A DNA stretch of 64,000 nt from Abelmoschus esculentus (GCA_035048815.1 JAUCBN010000014.1:16475501-16539500), one strand, 5' to 3'; positions 24,476-36,905 are shown, counted from the first letter of the stretch. The notes: generated from the sequence alone by a model not told the origin. A program made the numbers and translations.

Positions 24476-24481
24476 CGTGTG
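24476..24481 (+). promoter_or_regulatory. BZR1-type element (BRRE, CGTGTG) upstream of CYP90A1
   Basis: CGTGTG at 24476-24481 matches the brassinosteroid response element CGTG(T/C)G, 85 bases before the CYP90A1 start codon. In Arabidopsis, BZR1 represses CPD by binding such an element near the transcription start, giving end-product feedback. Site identity is inferred from the motif and its position only. Confidence 0.5.
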
Positions 24482-24501
24482 CTAAACCACACACTCTGCT
24501 A

Positions 24502-24543
24502 ATGGGGTTCCCATTGCTCTTTCTTTGGATTCTAAAAAAATAA
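24502..24543 (+). other. Short upstream ORF in the CYP90A1 leader
   Basis: ATG at 24502 opens a 13-codon frame (MGFPLLFLWILKK) that stops 17 bases before the main ATG at 24561 and is out of frame with it. It matters only if transcription starts upstream of 24502. Confidence 0.4.
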
Positions 24544-24560
24544 TAGAAAACCTTTTGTTC

Positions 24561-27344
24561 ATGGATATCTTTGTTCACTATCTTTTCATTCTTCTCATCA
24601 CCACCGTCATCTCCGTCGTCTCCTTCCTCCTCCACCGTGCTAATCGTCTCCGGCGCCCCCGTCTACCACCGGGAAACTTGGGTTTACCTTTCATTGGGGA
24701 GACCTTACAGCTTATATCTGCTTATAAGACCGAAAACCCCGAACCGTTCATCGACGAAAGAGTGAAAAGGTATGGTTCGATCTTCACAACTCATATTTTC
24801 GGGGAACCTACCGTCTTTTCAGCTGATCCGGAGACGAACCGGTTCATCCTGCAAAACGAAGGGAAGCTGTTCGAGGTCAGTTACCCCGGTTCGATTTCGA
24901 ATTTGCTTGGGAAACACTCGCTGCTCTTGCTGAAAGGCAACCTTCACAAAAGAATGCATTCTTTGACCATGAGTTTCGCCAACTCGTCGATTATCAAAGA
25001 TCAACTCTTGGTCGATATAGACCGGTTAATCCGGCTCAACCTGGATTCCTGGACCAACCACGTCTTCCTCATGGAAGAAGCCAAAAAGGTAAAAAATAAT
25101 AGAATCAAATTATCCCTCTATGTGTCGGACTGAGTTGACTCAGCAGTGAATCGTTCGAGTTTTGTTGTTGATGATCAACACGTTAGAAATGGCGTTGGTG
25201 ACTCTGACACGGAATCATTTCATTGACACACTAGTGATCACTATTATTTTTTATTATTTTTAATAACATTATATATTTTTTCAAGACTTTTCTTTAATAA
25301 TCACCTTAAATTATATTTTTAAATTTAAATTATTATTTATTTATGATTATTTTATTTTTACAGATAACTTTTGAATTAACGGTGAAGCAACTAATGAGCT
25401 TTGATCCTGGTGACTGGAGCGAGAGTTTGAGAAAACAATACGTTCTCGTTATCGAAGGCTTCTTCACCATCCCTTTGCCTGTGTTTTCCACCACCTATCG
25501 TCGTGCGATCAAAGTAAGCAATCACGTTATTTTTTCAGTATTCAAATAAGTGACAATTTAAATATTTATTATTTTTTTAAGGCAAGAATGAAAGTGGCCG
25601 AGGAATTGAGCAAGATAGTCTGTGAAAGAAGAGTGGAGTATGACCGAGGCGCAAGGCAGAGTGATATGTTGGGAGCATTATTCCTCTTCGGAGATGACTG
25701 TGCTGAGCCATTTTCCAATGACCAAATTGTTGATTTCTTGGTTGCTTTGCTTGTTGCTGGATATGAGACGACTTCGACCATCATGACACTTGCTGTAAAA
25801 TTCTTGACCCAGACACCTATTGCTTTGGCTCAACTCAAGGTACAGTGACCATGGTACATTTTTTTAAAATTTATATATTTTAAAGAGTTATAATATATAT
25901 TACACTGATGTGAGTTTTTAGTACGTGTGTATAAACATGTGTGTTGTTAAAAGTTTAAAAAATATAAATGAATATTACATATGATAATATCAATATATTA
26001 AAAATATTTTATATAATTAAAATCATTCTTATATTTAATAGACCGATTTTTATTAGGTTAAATTTTGTTATGATGTTGTAGGTCAAAAGTACAAAACAGA
26101 ACATAAAAGTTAAAAGTAGGGAACTGGAAATTTGTCTAACCCGACAAGATGATGGCTCTCCCAAGTGCACGCCTTAACCTGTAATAAGAATATTGTAAAT
26201 TGAACCTAAAATGGTAATTTACGTCCCATAAAAATTGATATATATATATATATATATATTGATTTTTTTATGCCCCGACAATAAAATAATTTTTAAGTAT
26301 TAAACTTAAATCATAAATCTTAACTCAAAAATCGAGTTAATTGTAAATTACACGTGAATCATAAAATTGTTTAAATGTTAAATACGAGACATATTGCAAC
26401 GATTTTACGAGACTTGTTTACTTTGGCAGGAAGAGCACGAGGAGATTAAGGTGAAGAAAAGTGAGTCGGAGGCTCTTCAATGGAGTGATTATAAGGCGAT
26501 GCCATTCACTCAATGTGTGAGTAAACTCATTGTCCTAAAAACATTCCCCTAACGATCCAACAATGTCTTAAAACTAAAATTTTACCCTTGTTCTTGTTTA
26601 ATCCATGATTCCAAATTATATTTTTCAGGTTATCGACGAGACGTTACGAGTTACAAACATTATCAGTGGAGTTTTTAGACGGACAATAACAGATGTAAAC
26701 ATAAAAGGTCTGAAAATTAATATGCATCCCTTTTATGAAGGAGGTAGCGATAGGTTATTTTTTGTATGCTTACCGATGGCTGAATTCGACTAGGTTACAC
26801 AATTCCGAAGAATTGGAAGGTTTTCGCATCGTTTCGGGCTGTACATCTAGATCATGATCATTTTAAAGATGCTCGTACTTTCAATCCATGGAGATGGCAG
26901 GTAGATTTAAATAACAGTCATATCGTAACATTAAAGTCGTTTTATGATTTCGATTTTCTTAATTGCCAATATACCGAAGAATAATAGTTTTATACATTTG
27001 TCTCGAATGAATTGGGACAGAATATTCCGGGGACGAGCTGTTCCGGTAATTTTTTCACACCGTTCGGAGGAGGACCTCGGTTGTGCCCTGGATATGAGCT
27101 TGCTAGAGTAGAAATCTCTGTGTTCTTACACCACCTTGTAACTCAGTTCAGGTATTAACATTTTCTATTGATATTAGGCGTACAGTAATGGACTTAAAGC
27201 CGAATTCGAGTAGTGTATGAGCACAAGCTTAGCCTGTTTTATTTCTGAAACAGTTGGGCACCTGCTGAAGAAGATAAGCTAGTCTTCTTCCCCACGACCA
27301 GAACACAAAAACGATATCCGATCAATCTGCAGCGTCGACATTAA
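24561..27344 (+). CDS. CYP90A1: Cytochrome P450 CYP90A1 (CPD), brassinosteroid biosynthesis
   Basis: Eight exons: 24561-25088, 25364-25513, 25582-25839, 26430-26516, 26629-26707, 26794-26900, 27021-27151 and 27254-27344, giving 476 residues. The intron layout is that of CPD genes. Features in order: an N-terminal membrane anchor (residues about 3-25); the proline-rich hinge RRPRLPPGNLGLP; the I-helix oxygen-binding motif AGYETT (about 285-290); the K-helix ExxR (E345 to R348); the FNPWRWQ block; and the heme loop FGGGPRLCPG with the ligand Cys at about 425. The segments YKTENPEPFIDERV and LVFFPTTRTQKRYPI are specific to CYP90A1. The enzyme acts in the ER at the C-3 oxidation step of brassinosteroid synthesis. 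The first in-frame ATG was chosen because it gives the usual anchor. Intron 3 carries a TA microsatellite. Confidence 0.95.
26238..26259. repeat. (TA)n microsatellite in CYP90A1 intron 3
   Basis: About eleven uninterrupted TA dinucleotides lie inside the 590-base third intron. Confidence 0.9.
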
Positions 27345-28233
27345 TCTAACTTACCCGAATTCGATGGTGACAGATACAAGTATGTGTCGGGACTGAATCT
27401 TAGCCCTTGCGAGGAAAATGCTGCGAAGGTCTAATAATTTTGGATCGAGGGATGATGAAGAACGCCGGAGTTGCAATCATCTTTTTGTTGGAAATCGAAG
27501 GGAACGGATAGGAGTAATTTCCTCGAGAAATATATCTTATATAGATATCAAATATAAATATTTATATAAAAATCATTATCTTCATTTCACTACATACTCA
27601 ATAGACATTTTTTCTAAAAAAATATTCTTAGTTTAATTAATAAATTATTCTCCGTTCTGTTAAATTAAAACCCTAACTGTCGATTGAATTTTAATTTGAT
27701 TAGTATTTTTTTAATGATTATTGATTCAAATGCACGTAAATACAATTATATTCTATTTTTCTGAAACATGTTTTTCAAATCATCCGACGTTAAAAATTAT
27801 ATTATTCCAATTTGAATTTAAAAAAGGCCTTTGGCACATTTTTTATTTAATAAAATATTTACATACGTAATACAAACTGTACACTTAATCATTGAGTTAT
27901 GTTTTATCATTTCCTCAATAAATATGTATATATCTGCTGCACTGCTTGGTAACACTTTGCTAAATTTGCTTTCATGCTACTGTTGGCTTGGTTAAATCTG
28001 AAAAAAAAAAACATGAGTTTATATTATGTTCATTCTACCACATTAGTACCATACCTACTGACTTTTCTATATATAATTAAATTTTAGATGATCGAAATGA
28101 ATATAAAAAATAAAATTAAAATTCAATCCGACACGACTCGTGAAATAAGGATTAATATTTTACCTGGAATCTGGCAAAGAAGATGTGATGAGCCAAAATC
28201 AAAGGTAGATTTTCATTGTTAGTGGTACTGCAT
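27345..28233. other. Spacer between convergent CYP90A1 and the membrane protein gene
   Basis: The first 300 bases are the CYP90A1 3' UTR and flank. A 72-codon frame at 27418-27636 there has no recognisable protein. The remainder is AT-rich and empty. Confidence 0.5.
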
Positions 28234-29513
28234 TTACTTTGCTCTGTCTTGTTGTAGGATCTTTTGTTGGTAGATTGGAAACCCATTCTTGCAGGCTGAA
28301 ATCTGTACAAAGTTTGAATACATATGGTTATATAGTGTATCAACGACATACCAACCGAGTTAAACCGACCCAAATCGAAAATTTTAACTGAAAACTTAAC
28401 CGACATGAAAAGTATATTTCATAGAATCGGATAAAACTCGACAAATTCTACTTATTTTGTTATATTGTACTCGTATCCAACGGTTGCACTCGAATACTAA
28501 GTAATATGAATTTGATATGGAAACAGAGATAGAGAGAAGCTTACGGCTTCGATGTCAATTTTGTAGACAAGTAGCTTTCTTCTTTCTCTGCAGCTGGTTC
28601 TATAGGCCACAATGATGTGTGCAATTGCCAAAGCGCATGAAGAACTGAAAAGAGCAGCTTCCATGGCTGTAACGTACTCTTCTCTAGTAATTCTCGAACT
28701 GAATACGATTGATGCTTTTAATGAAACAAAAAGCAACGAGGAAGTCGAACAGACCATTGTGATTCCTAGGTATGGTCCCCTCGAAAGTTTTGGCCCATCA
28801 CATAAACTGTAAACGCCTGCAAATATATATCAAAAAACACATTAAAATTCTATGATTCAAATCTAAACAAGTTGGTTTTGTCAGCAATCAGCTTGGACAA
28901 GCCAGGAATCAGCTTCAATCGAACATAACATATTCAAAAATAAATAAACGAACATAAATATAGTCTTGTTCGTTCAACTAAACATATTCAATCTCCAACA
29001 ACCTCAAATACCCTATGAAAACAGCTTATTTTGATTTGGGATTTGCCTAGTATGCTTGACTATAAATTCCACCGAGCATATTCAAACTATTTAGTTTGAG
29101 TTACGCCTAAATTGTTTTTTAGATAAATAGTGTATTTTATTCATCCAAGTTATGCATAAATTGATTCACTAATAATTCAACTAAATCGTACACAATCTTC
29201 AGCAACCTAAAAACCAAATCGGATTAGGGTTTTGTGGAAGCTTACAGATTATAACGGCGGATCTGATGATGGATACGATCGGAATATCGATAAGAGAAGA
29301 TCTAAAATCATAGTTATCAAGATACGAACGAAGTGCCTTCACCGATAAATACGAAGGAGAAAGAGAAGCAGAGAGCAAGGCAGAAGGCAAAATTGCATCG
29401 GCAAGGACCAGAAAAACCGGCGCAGAAAACACAAAAAACGAAATCCCCATCGTTATTAAGAAGAACAGAGTCTTTAAAGCCCTCCTTGATTTCTCTTCCT
29501 TTGAGAAACCCAT
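28234..29513 (-). CDS. Small four-pass membrane protein, plant family of unknown function
   Basis: Three exons: 29246-29513, 28545-28816 and 28234-28302, giving 202 residues. Phases close only if the third exon starts at 28302 (ATT TCA GCC TGC), after the ACAG acceptor. The protein starts MGFSKEEKSRRALKTLFFL. It has hydrophobic segments at about residues 13-40 (two closely spaced), 75-92, 108-126 and 135-155. A conserved basic tail follows, with AYRTSCRERRKLLVYKIDIE. The block DGPKLSRGPYLGIT between the second and third segments is strongly conserved in similar plant proteins I recall. I know of no assigned function. The basic RERRK motif on one face suggests an endomembrane protein with cytosolic tails. 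Confidence 0.75.
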
Positions 29514-31372
29514 TTTAAAAAATCAGAGGTTTTATGTATAGAGAAGAAGGTCTGAAGATTTGAGATCTTTGAGAGATAGAGGAAGAAATGGAGAATTCTT
29601 TAAGCTTTAAAAATGAAATGAAATGGAAGTTGAAGTGAGGGGAAAGGTTTCAAATGGTTTGACTGTGTGGATTTTGGCCTTTGTGACGGAAGGGATGACA
29701 ATTGACAAAGATATTAATTCGGGCGGGGATTGTTAACGGTCAATTAACGACTGACTCCGGGTAAAGTTATCGGTTCGGTCCGATAAGTTCATTCCGGTTT
29801 GAGTTTAGAGGAGTAATATATTTGTCTTGACTAATCTTAATTATAATCTTAATCTAAAAATAAAAAAAATATCAATCAAACAAATATATTTATTCACATA
29901 ATATAGAAAATTTTAATTTGGGATCAATAGAATGGTAAAGATTATATTTTTAACTTAAATTAATTACATAAATATATTTTTTTAAAATAGTATAAAATAA
30001 AATATTCAAGTTAATTCTGTGATGAATTTTTTTGAATGATTTTATTAACAATAAAGGATATTGTTCCTCTTAGAAAATTTAATTTTGAACAACATAAATT
30101 ATAAATGTATGTACATTTTTAAAAAAACAAGCATCTAATCTTTAGAATATTAAAAAAATTAATTCAAATGCTATATTTTAACATACAATTTAATATAATA
30201 TTTATTTATTTAAAACCCTTTTTCTCCTATCTTAACAACGAATATATCAATTAAACTAAATACAATCAATAATTTTATAAATTTTGATTATTTTAATATG
30301 TCATGGTCTCATTAATCGCTTTTGCTAATAATTTTTTTACGCATCATCCAAATAAAAGTAAAAACGAAACATAATCAAATAAAAGTTTTAAAATATAAAA
30401 AAATATTTTAAAAAAACATTGTACAAGTCAACCAGACACTTTCCTTTAATACTAAAGAAATTTTTTACATCTATTATAAAAAGGATCTATAAGGAATTAT
30501 CAAAATACAAATTAATAAAATTTTTAAAATTGATAACCATTTTTCACATTTATTTTTAGTAAACGATCCACTGCAGATTACATTGATAAAGAACCCAAAA
30601 AGAGATTAAATTTTATGTGATCACCGACAAACACAAAAACATACATAATTTTTTATTGTTAAAATCAAGGACATAATCAAGATTTAAGGTTAAAAGGATA
30701 AAATATAAATATTTAAAAGTAAAAAATAAATTTATAAATATATCAAAATTAAAAAATAAAAATAAAAAATCTTTAAGAGTGAGACGATTTTCCTCCGCAC
30801 CTCTATTTACCCTTGTCTGAGGCTAAATTAAGTATCAAACTTTTATTCCTTTGAGTACAATCAAATGCCTGCTATAAGTCCCCATCTTTATAAGTCCCCA
30901 CCATAAGATATTTCTAATTCTCAAATAGTATAAAAGGTATTGTGACGTAAGAAATCACGTGGCAACTTTGAAATTGAAGCGAAACAAGATAAGTGTATGA
31001 ATTTCATTAAAATTAATTAATTACACAACTTGACAATAATCTTTTTTGGTTGCGGTCTCATGCTAAGTCATAACATGTTAAAAAATGGAGTAATAATAAT
31101 GAATAGTACAAATACTAATAAAATTGATTTGGGCTTTTGGGCTCATGTAGTCACGTTGGGTTTATTAGGGTCTAAAATTTTACTAGATCAAATTTGATTT
31201 TTGAAGCCTGAAAGTTTCTAAGAAAAAGAATGTTTAATTTTCCCTCCTTTTCTCTTCAATTTTCCCACTCAAATTCACAGAAGATTTTCAAAACCCTATA
31301 AATCCGATTTAACCATGTCGTAATTTTCTTTTCCATAATCTCTTGAGATTCAGGAAAAAAGATTTGGAAAAG
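29514..31372. other. Divergent spacer between the membrane protein gene and PSF3
   Basis: About 1.85 kb. Bases 29514-29700 form the leader and proximal promoter of the minus-strand gene. The middle is very AT-rich with no supported feature. Near 31130-31170 there is GGGCTTTTGGGCTC and TTTATTAGGGTC, reminiscent of site II and telo-box motifs of replication and translation genes, ahead of the PSF3 start at 31373. Confidence 0.45.
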
Positions 31373-33250
31373 ATGGCAAATTATTACAATATCGATGATA
31401 TTCTTGCAGAGGAAGAGGTTTATTTAACGTTTACTACCCCTCTTTTTGCTGATAAATTATAAATTCTCAATTTCCTAATCGATTTTTTTTCCGATTTTTT
31501 GTTTGCAAATTTCAGTTTGTTCCAGTTGTTTTTCATAAAGCAGCAAATGGAGTTATAATCGATCCCAGTTCTGAAACAAACTCTGTAAGTGTTTTACCCC
31601 TCTATATTCCCATTTGAAGGCGAAAAATCAGAAAAAGAAAAGGTTAATTTTCTGATGTTTGGTTTTTAGGTTGAACAAGGAGCAAAACTGGAGCTACCAT
31701 TGTGGCGTGCTCAAGAATTATACTTAAGGCAAGCCATATCCATAAACGTCCCCGTCTGTTTCAGTCAAAGGTATTCTCCCCCTAAAAAGCTATCATTTTT
31801 TTTTGGTTGTAGTCAATCCGAATGAGTACTTGGATTGGTAGTACCCTGTAGGTGTTTGATTTTATTTCTGAACGAATGCTGTTTGAGTTTATTTAAAGAA
31901 GTAAATAGTTATTAATTCTCACATAACATAAGTATGTCTATATGTAAGGGAAGAATGACGATAAACTTACTTGAGAGTTCATGCTGATGATTGATTTATG
32001 TGCTTGCAAAGTTGTCTTTTGTGTTTTAATTATGTTTTTTTATATGTTCAGAACACGCTTGGAAATCCAAGCTGATGCAGCTTGTGTGGATCTTAAATCT
32101 CGGTCTCCGTATTTTTATGAGTTTGGATGCAAGATAGCCCCACTGTGAGTCTCTCTTTCAATCCTTGTAGTATCTTTTACAACCTGTTTTACTAGGATTC
32201 AAGTGTGCATATAGGACCTATGACCTATCCAACACTATTGCTGTTAGAAGTGTTGGGGAAAACTAACGACTTACTGGTTGAAGGCTCACACAATCCTTGA
32301 TGTCAGTCGAAGTGATTTCTTGTGGAGTTGAGGGGTTCTCACATTCCCTTCTAACAAATGATCCTTTTAGTGGGCTTCATAGGTTGACGTGTGTTATGTA
32401 ATTTAGATGCGATTGTTGAAGTATGGTTTGTTTGTTTTTTCTAAGTCTTTGGAGATTTATTGAGGCCATATCCTCGTATTCATGTGTTGGGCCACAAATG
32501 ATGCACGAGTACTTAAAATAAAATGAAGAGTTCGAACAAGATAGGACTTGTGATCCAAGTACATCCCTTGGCTCTCTAGCTAGTAATTCTTCTAAGTACA
32601 GAGGGTCTAGGCAAATTGTTTTAAAGGTGTATCTAAAGAGTTTGAAGGATAATATTTCTATATCCATATCTTAATATGTATATAATTGTTAGAAGTGATT
32701 TAAGATAAATAAAAAGTGAAAATAATATACCCGAAATGAATTCTCAGTAACTAATTCTCGTTTTCATATGATAGGGTTGGTGATAAAACCATAGAAATCT
32801 TGCTCTTATCGGCATTCAAGATCAGATATAAGGAGATCCTAACCAAGGCATACACAGCAGTGTTCACAACAACTTCCAAGTTCTTGACCCTTCTAACAAA
32901 AGAAGAAACAAATCGTGAGAATCCTTTTTTCTTTATATAAATCTTATTTCTTTCATTGTTATGTCTCCTTTTGTTGTATGTATATTACATATTCAAACTG
33001 GAGTCTGAATATTGGATACAAGTTTGTATCTGACGCTTGTATGATAGGATATCAGCTACTAGTGTCAGATGCACTGTCTTTCGAGAGAGAAATAATGAAT
33101 CGTAGCGGCATAGCAATTATGTTTTGTTTGATCTTTGTAGTGTATGAAGCAGCCCAAGCTTCAATGGCAGCCTTTAAGAAGTGGCGGATGGGTGGCCCCA
33201 GGCTTCAAAGAGCTTCAGTTCTTGGAAGGAAGAGGAAGCCATTTGATTAA
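31373..33250 (+). CDS. PSF3: GINS complex subunit PSF3
   Basis: Six exons: 31373-31417, 31516-31584, 31670-31770, 32052-32144, 32775-32914 and 33141-33250, giving 185 residues, the usual plant PSF3 size. The N-terminus MANYYNIDDILAEEEFVPVV is the PSF3 B-domain hallmark. ELPLWRAQELYLRQAISINV, SPYFYEFGCKIAP and KFLTLLTKEETNLYEAA follow, and the C-terminus is GPRLQRASVLGRKRKPFD. GINS (SLD5, PSF1, PSF2, PSF3) joins CDC45 and MCM2-7 to form the replicative helicase, so the protein acts in the nucleus at S phase. All splice sites are GT-AG. The first exon has 45 bases. The gene converges on the COI1-like relic about 400 bases downstream. Confidence 0.94.
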
Positions 33251-33653
33251 GCTGATGCTCTAACCTCAAGATGCATCTCATAAAGGTAACCTATTTGGCT
33301 GTGACTGAAATTGAGGAACAATGTTATTCACTTGTATATCAATATGATATTCAAATTCGAGTGTGGGTTTTAATTATATCAATCGCATGTGATAATTGAA
33401 GTATTTGAGTTTAGATGGTCCGGTATATGTCGATTTGAAACACAAAATTATTTTAACCTTTAGATGGGTTTTTGCCAATCAATAAATTAGTACTAAATAT
33501 AGTTTAAACGTTCGAGTTAAAAGTTGTCCCTGAAATAAGAGTGATTTTGGTCTAATTTTGTAAAATTTAGGGGTACAATTAGTTAAAAAGTTTTGAAAAA
33601 AACTAAAAAATATGTATAACTTAAGGGGCAAAAAATGTATTAAACCTTTCGTT
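33251..33653. other. Spacer between PSF3 and the COI1-like relic
   Basis: It holds the PSF3 3' UTR and then a stretch with TAAAATTTAGGGGTACAATT and ACTTAAGGGGCAAAAAATGT. These phrases are typical of decayed transposon flanks in dicots. This sequence begins exactly where similarity to COI1 stops, so an insertion or rearrangement may have removed the C-terminus. Confidence 0.5.
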
Positions 33654-35171
33654 TTAAGAAGCAGCCGCCAGCGCATGGTTGCTGAAGCGACAACCTCTGA
33701 TTTCAAGTTTCTGCAAGTATGGGCATCCCTTGGAGAATTCCAAAAGCCCAGCATCAGACTCCCCAACATTACCCAAAAGCATCCATCTCACATTTGAACC
33801 ATATTGCCCAATATAACCGAACCCTACATCCGTCAAACAACCAGGTGGGAGATATAGTGCAAATTTTGTAAGCTTTCCACAGCCCTTGAGTAGAGCCCGG
33901 ACTCCATTGTCAAGAGGCAAATCCGTTATCCTTGTTTCTCCATCCAACAAGGCAAGACGAAAATCACGCATGTTTTTCGAGCAAGTCCCAAAGCATTCCA
34001 ATGATGCATTGTTGACGTCAGACACATAAACAGCCAAATATTCCAATTCACGACATCCTTGAGCTAAAGCCATTAATCCTGTTTCTGAAATCAGACCACC
34101 TTCTTCATCCTCTTCGGAGCCTGGCTCGATTCTGAGCCTCTTTAGTTGCTTACAACTCCGAGAGAGAAGCTCTAGTCCTTGATCTCCAATAACATTCCTT
34201 GTCTTCAGAACTTGTAAGTTTGGGCATTTTTGAATTAACAAGCAGTGGTCTTCCATGTCAAGCGATGCATATAAGAGATCCAAGGTTTTAAGCAATGATG
34301 CAAAAGGAAACACGAGTGACAGTATGTTCTTCCCCATGTACGTTAAACCCAAATGACATAGCCTTGGGGGAATGTTACAGCAGTATACCTGTCGGGTTGC
34401 TCGTAGAAAGAACCACCGCAAAATTCTTCTAAACCAGCAGCAGAGCCAAAGAAACCAACAAGGTCTAAGATCTCACAATCGCTAATTTTCACAGAAATCA
34501 AATTGTGACAATTTCTTGCAATAAGTTTCAGATCTTCAAAACTCACTTTGACAAGATCCGTCATGTAATAGTTCAAAATCTCGAGAACTGTATTATTAAT
34601 CGCCATCTCATGAAGCCATCGACCATCTTTCTCAACAATGGAGCTGTCTTCCAGGAACAGGGTTCTTAATTGCCGGCACAAGCTGCCAACATGCAATAGT
34701 CCATCGGTAGAAAAAACAGAGCATCTATCAAGCTTCAGAGCCTGCAAAACATTCCCTCTAGACCTAGCCAAAATTTCCAAATCTGAATCTTCAAAAATCA
34801 ACCGTCTAAAATGCCAGGGATTTCAAACAATTGAAATTATCAGCTATTTCTTTCACCCACGGCGTTACGTACCCTCCCCAGTCTTCTGGTATCAAGTTAA
34901 ACATCGCTGCCCGAGGCTTTCCTTTCAATTTCAAGGATTCCAAGTGTGGAAACCGCTGCCACAACCGATCGGGACTCGTCGTGTAACAAAGCGCAAACAT
35001 TACGTTCTTACGTGTCAACGAGTCGAGCTCGTACCAACGCCGGCAAACGAGAGAAACGGCGGTCCGGTCTTTAGGGTCGTCGATGTATAGCAAAACCCAG
35101 CTCCAAACGACGTCGTATATACCGGTTCCAGAAGCCCTTGATTTCTTCAACACGTTATCGCTTTCCCCCAT
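33654..35171 (-). pseudogene. COI1-like F-box/LRR pseudogene (jasmonate receptor relic)
   Basis: Similarity to CORONATINE INSENSITIVE 1 runs colinearly on the minus strand from an ATG at 35171. The F-box region (LVCRRWYELDSLTRKNV) and the segment LKLKGKPRAAMFNLIPEDWG are well preserved. The frame is broken twice. One extra base lies near 34805-34818, between CLKSL and FRRLIFEDSD. One base is missing from a C run at 34366-34370, before PPRLCHLGLTYMG. The third piece continues with LDLLYASLDMEDHCLLIQKC, ITDLPLDNGVRALLKGC and YIGQYGSNVRWMLLGNVG, then stops at 33654 after HALAAAS. Roughly the last 95-100 residues, which include part of the hormone-binding surface and the last LRRs, are missing. 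An acidic loop is also shortened. No introns interrupt the copy, whereas COI1 genes have introns as I recall, so it could be a retrocopy. Confidence 0.88.
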
Positions 35172-36004
35172 CCAAAAACTCAAATAAATACCAAAACTTG
35201 TTAAATCAGAGCGAGAAACACAGAAGCTTGATCAGAGATGAAAGGCTTGGTTTTGTGGATGATGAAGGCAGTAGTAAAAAACATACCTCACTCGTTCTTT
35301 ATTGGTTTAATATTAGTAAAATGAGTATTCAAACTAAATATTTTTTATATAGGTGTTTAAATTGTATTTAGAATTAAATAAATGTTTAATTATACATTTT
35401 TATAGGGGTATTTGAATTGTATCTAGAATTAAATAGATATTTAATATTTTAATCTTTAATTTATTTAAAGTTTTTTTAGTAATATTATTTTTTATCTAAT
35501 CAAAAAATATGACAAGTGTTATATTTTTTATATTTTAATTTTTTAAATATAAATTTTATAAATAATTTTTTTTAATCGAACCTCAAAATCACATTTTTTT
35601 TATCATTCAACATTCTCTTAATGGTTTATAGTTCATCATCAAAAGTTTCGTGTATTTTACTATTCAATACTTATCATCATCTCTTAAGTTATTATTGGTG
35701 TTCGTCGATCATATAATTGATAATTCATTCTTAGATTTTTAATAATGAGATAATGAAGTTTTCAATAAAGAAGTATAATAAAAGTAAAAGTGACTAGTGG
35801 TAGTTAAATCGATGGTCAAAATAAAAAAATTTAAGGATTTAGAATTAAAATGAGATTGAAGTTTTTAAAAAAATTAAAGGTTATTATGTTAATTAATATA
35901 TATTTTTTTGAATTTAATTTTAGAAAATGATCAATTATACCACATGTTTGAATTTTATTAGATAATAAAAAATTACGTCTACTACGGAAATATCATATAA
36001 ACTT

Positions 36005-36240
36005 AAATAGATCACGAAATAAACGCTAGATATCTATTTGGTCAAAAATATAATTCAGACGTCTATATAAAAAAATTATAATTTGAATACTTTTTTAACT
36101 GTTAAACCTTCTTTATTAAGTAAAATAACATATTTTCATATCATTTATTAAAGGCTTGATAATCAAATAAGTACTTAAATTATATATTTCTTTTATAAAT
36201 GTCTGAATTATATTTTGGACCAAATAAACATTTAATATTT
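36005..36240. repeat. Inverted repeat with arms of about 85 bp
   Basis: The arm at about 36025-36113 (GGTCAAAAATATAATTCAGA inside it) is mirrored at about 36150-36235 (TCTGAATTATATTTTGGACC inside it), with a loop of about 40 bases. Arms agree over about 80 percent by eye. It is non-coding. Confidence 0.7.
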
Positions 36241-36689
36241 CCTTTTGTGACCCATTTGAGATTTTTTGTTTACGATCATTAAAAAAATTTGTGATCCAAT
36301 CAAAACTTGACACACAACCTGTACTGAGATATTAAATTTGATATAACATAAAAAATATTTGAACTTAAACTAAATTATAAACATATTTTAAGTCAACTAA
36401 TTTGAAAAATATTTTAAAAGTCAATTAATTTGAAAAAATATGTTTGAAAAAGTTTTAAAGTTTTTTTTACTTGTTTAAATGCTTTTAGAATAAGTCAAAA
36501 GTCAAAAATATGATATGTGTATCGGTATAACCTTTCATGTATTGACACTCAAAAACGTTTATATTGTATGTACTGATACGTTTTTTTTTACCTCCAAAAA
36601 AATAAAGAATTTAAAATTAAATCGATGAAGATGTGAATATGTTAAAGTCAAAAAAAGTTTATTGTTGGGCTAATTAAAATGTTTTATTT

Positions 36690-36905
36690 TTTTTATTTTT
36701 CTCTTTTCTGAATTTAATTTTATAAAATAAAAAATATATTATATATTTAAATTTTATTAGATAATAAAAAATATTTATCATAATTTTTTTAAATAAGTCA
36801 CAAAATAAAACGTTAAATATTTATTAATTTAAATTATAATTTAAATATTTATAAAATTTAAATATTTATTTAACTATTAAATCTTTATTAAAGTTCAATT
36901 AATTA
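36690..36905 (+). repeat. Second, diverged direct copy of the 35.9-36.1 kb repeat
   Basis: The segment follows the same order as 35885-36120: TTTTATTAGATAATAAAAAA, then a stretch with CACAAAATAAAACGTTAAAT, then TTAACTATTAAATCTTTATT. The first copy has CACGAAATAAACGCTAGATA and TTAACTGTTAAACCTTCTTT at the same places. Confidence 0.6.

Noticed and set aside
27418..27636. 72-codon frame just after CYP90A1
   Set aside because: It lies in the 3' UTR, has no recognisable protein and no promoter.
32377..32667. 96-codon minus-strand frame in PSF3 intron 4
   Set aside because: It is inside an intron, antisense, and without similarity.
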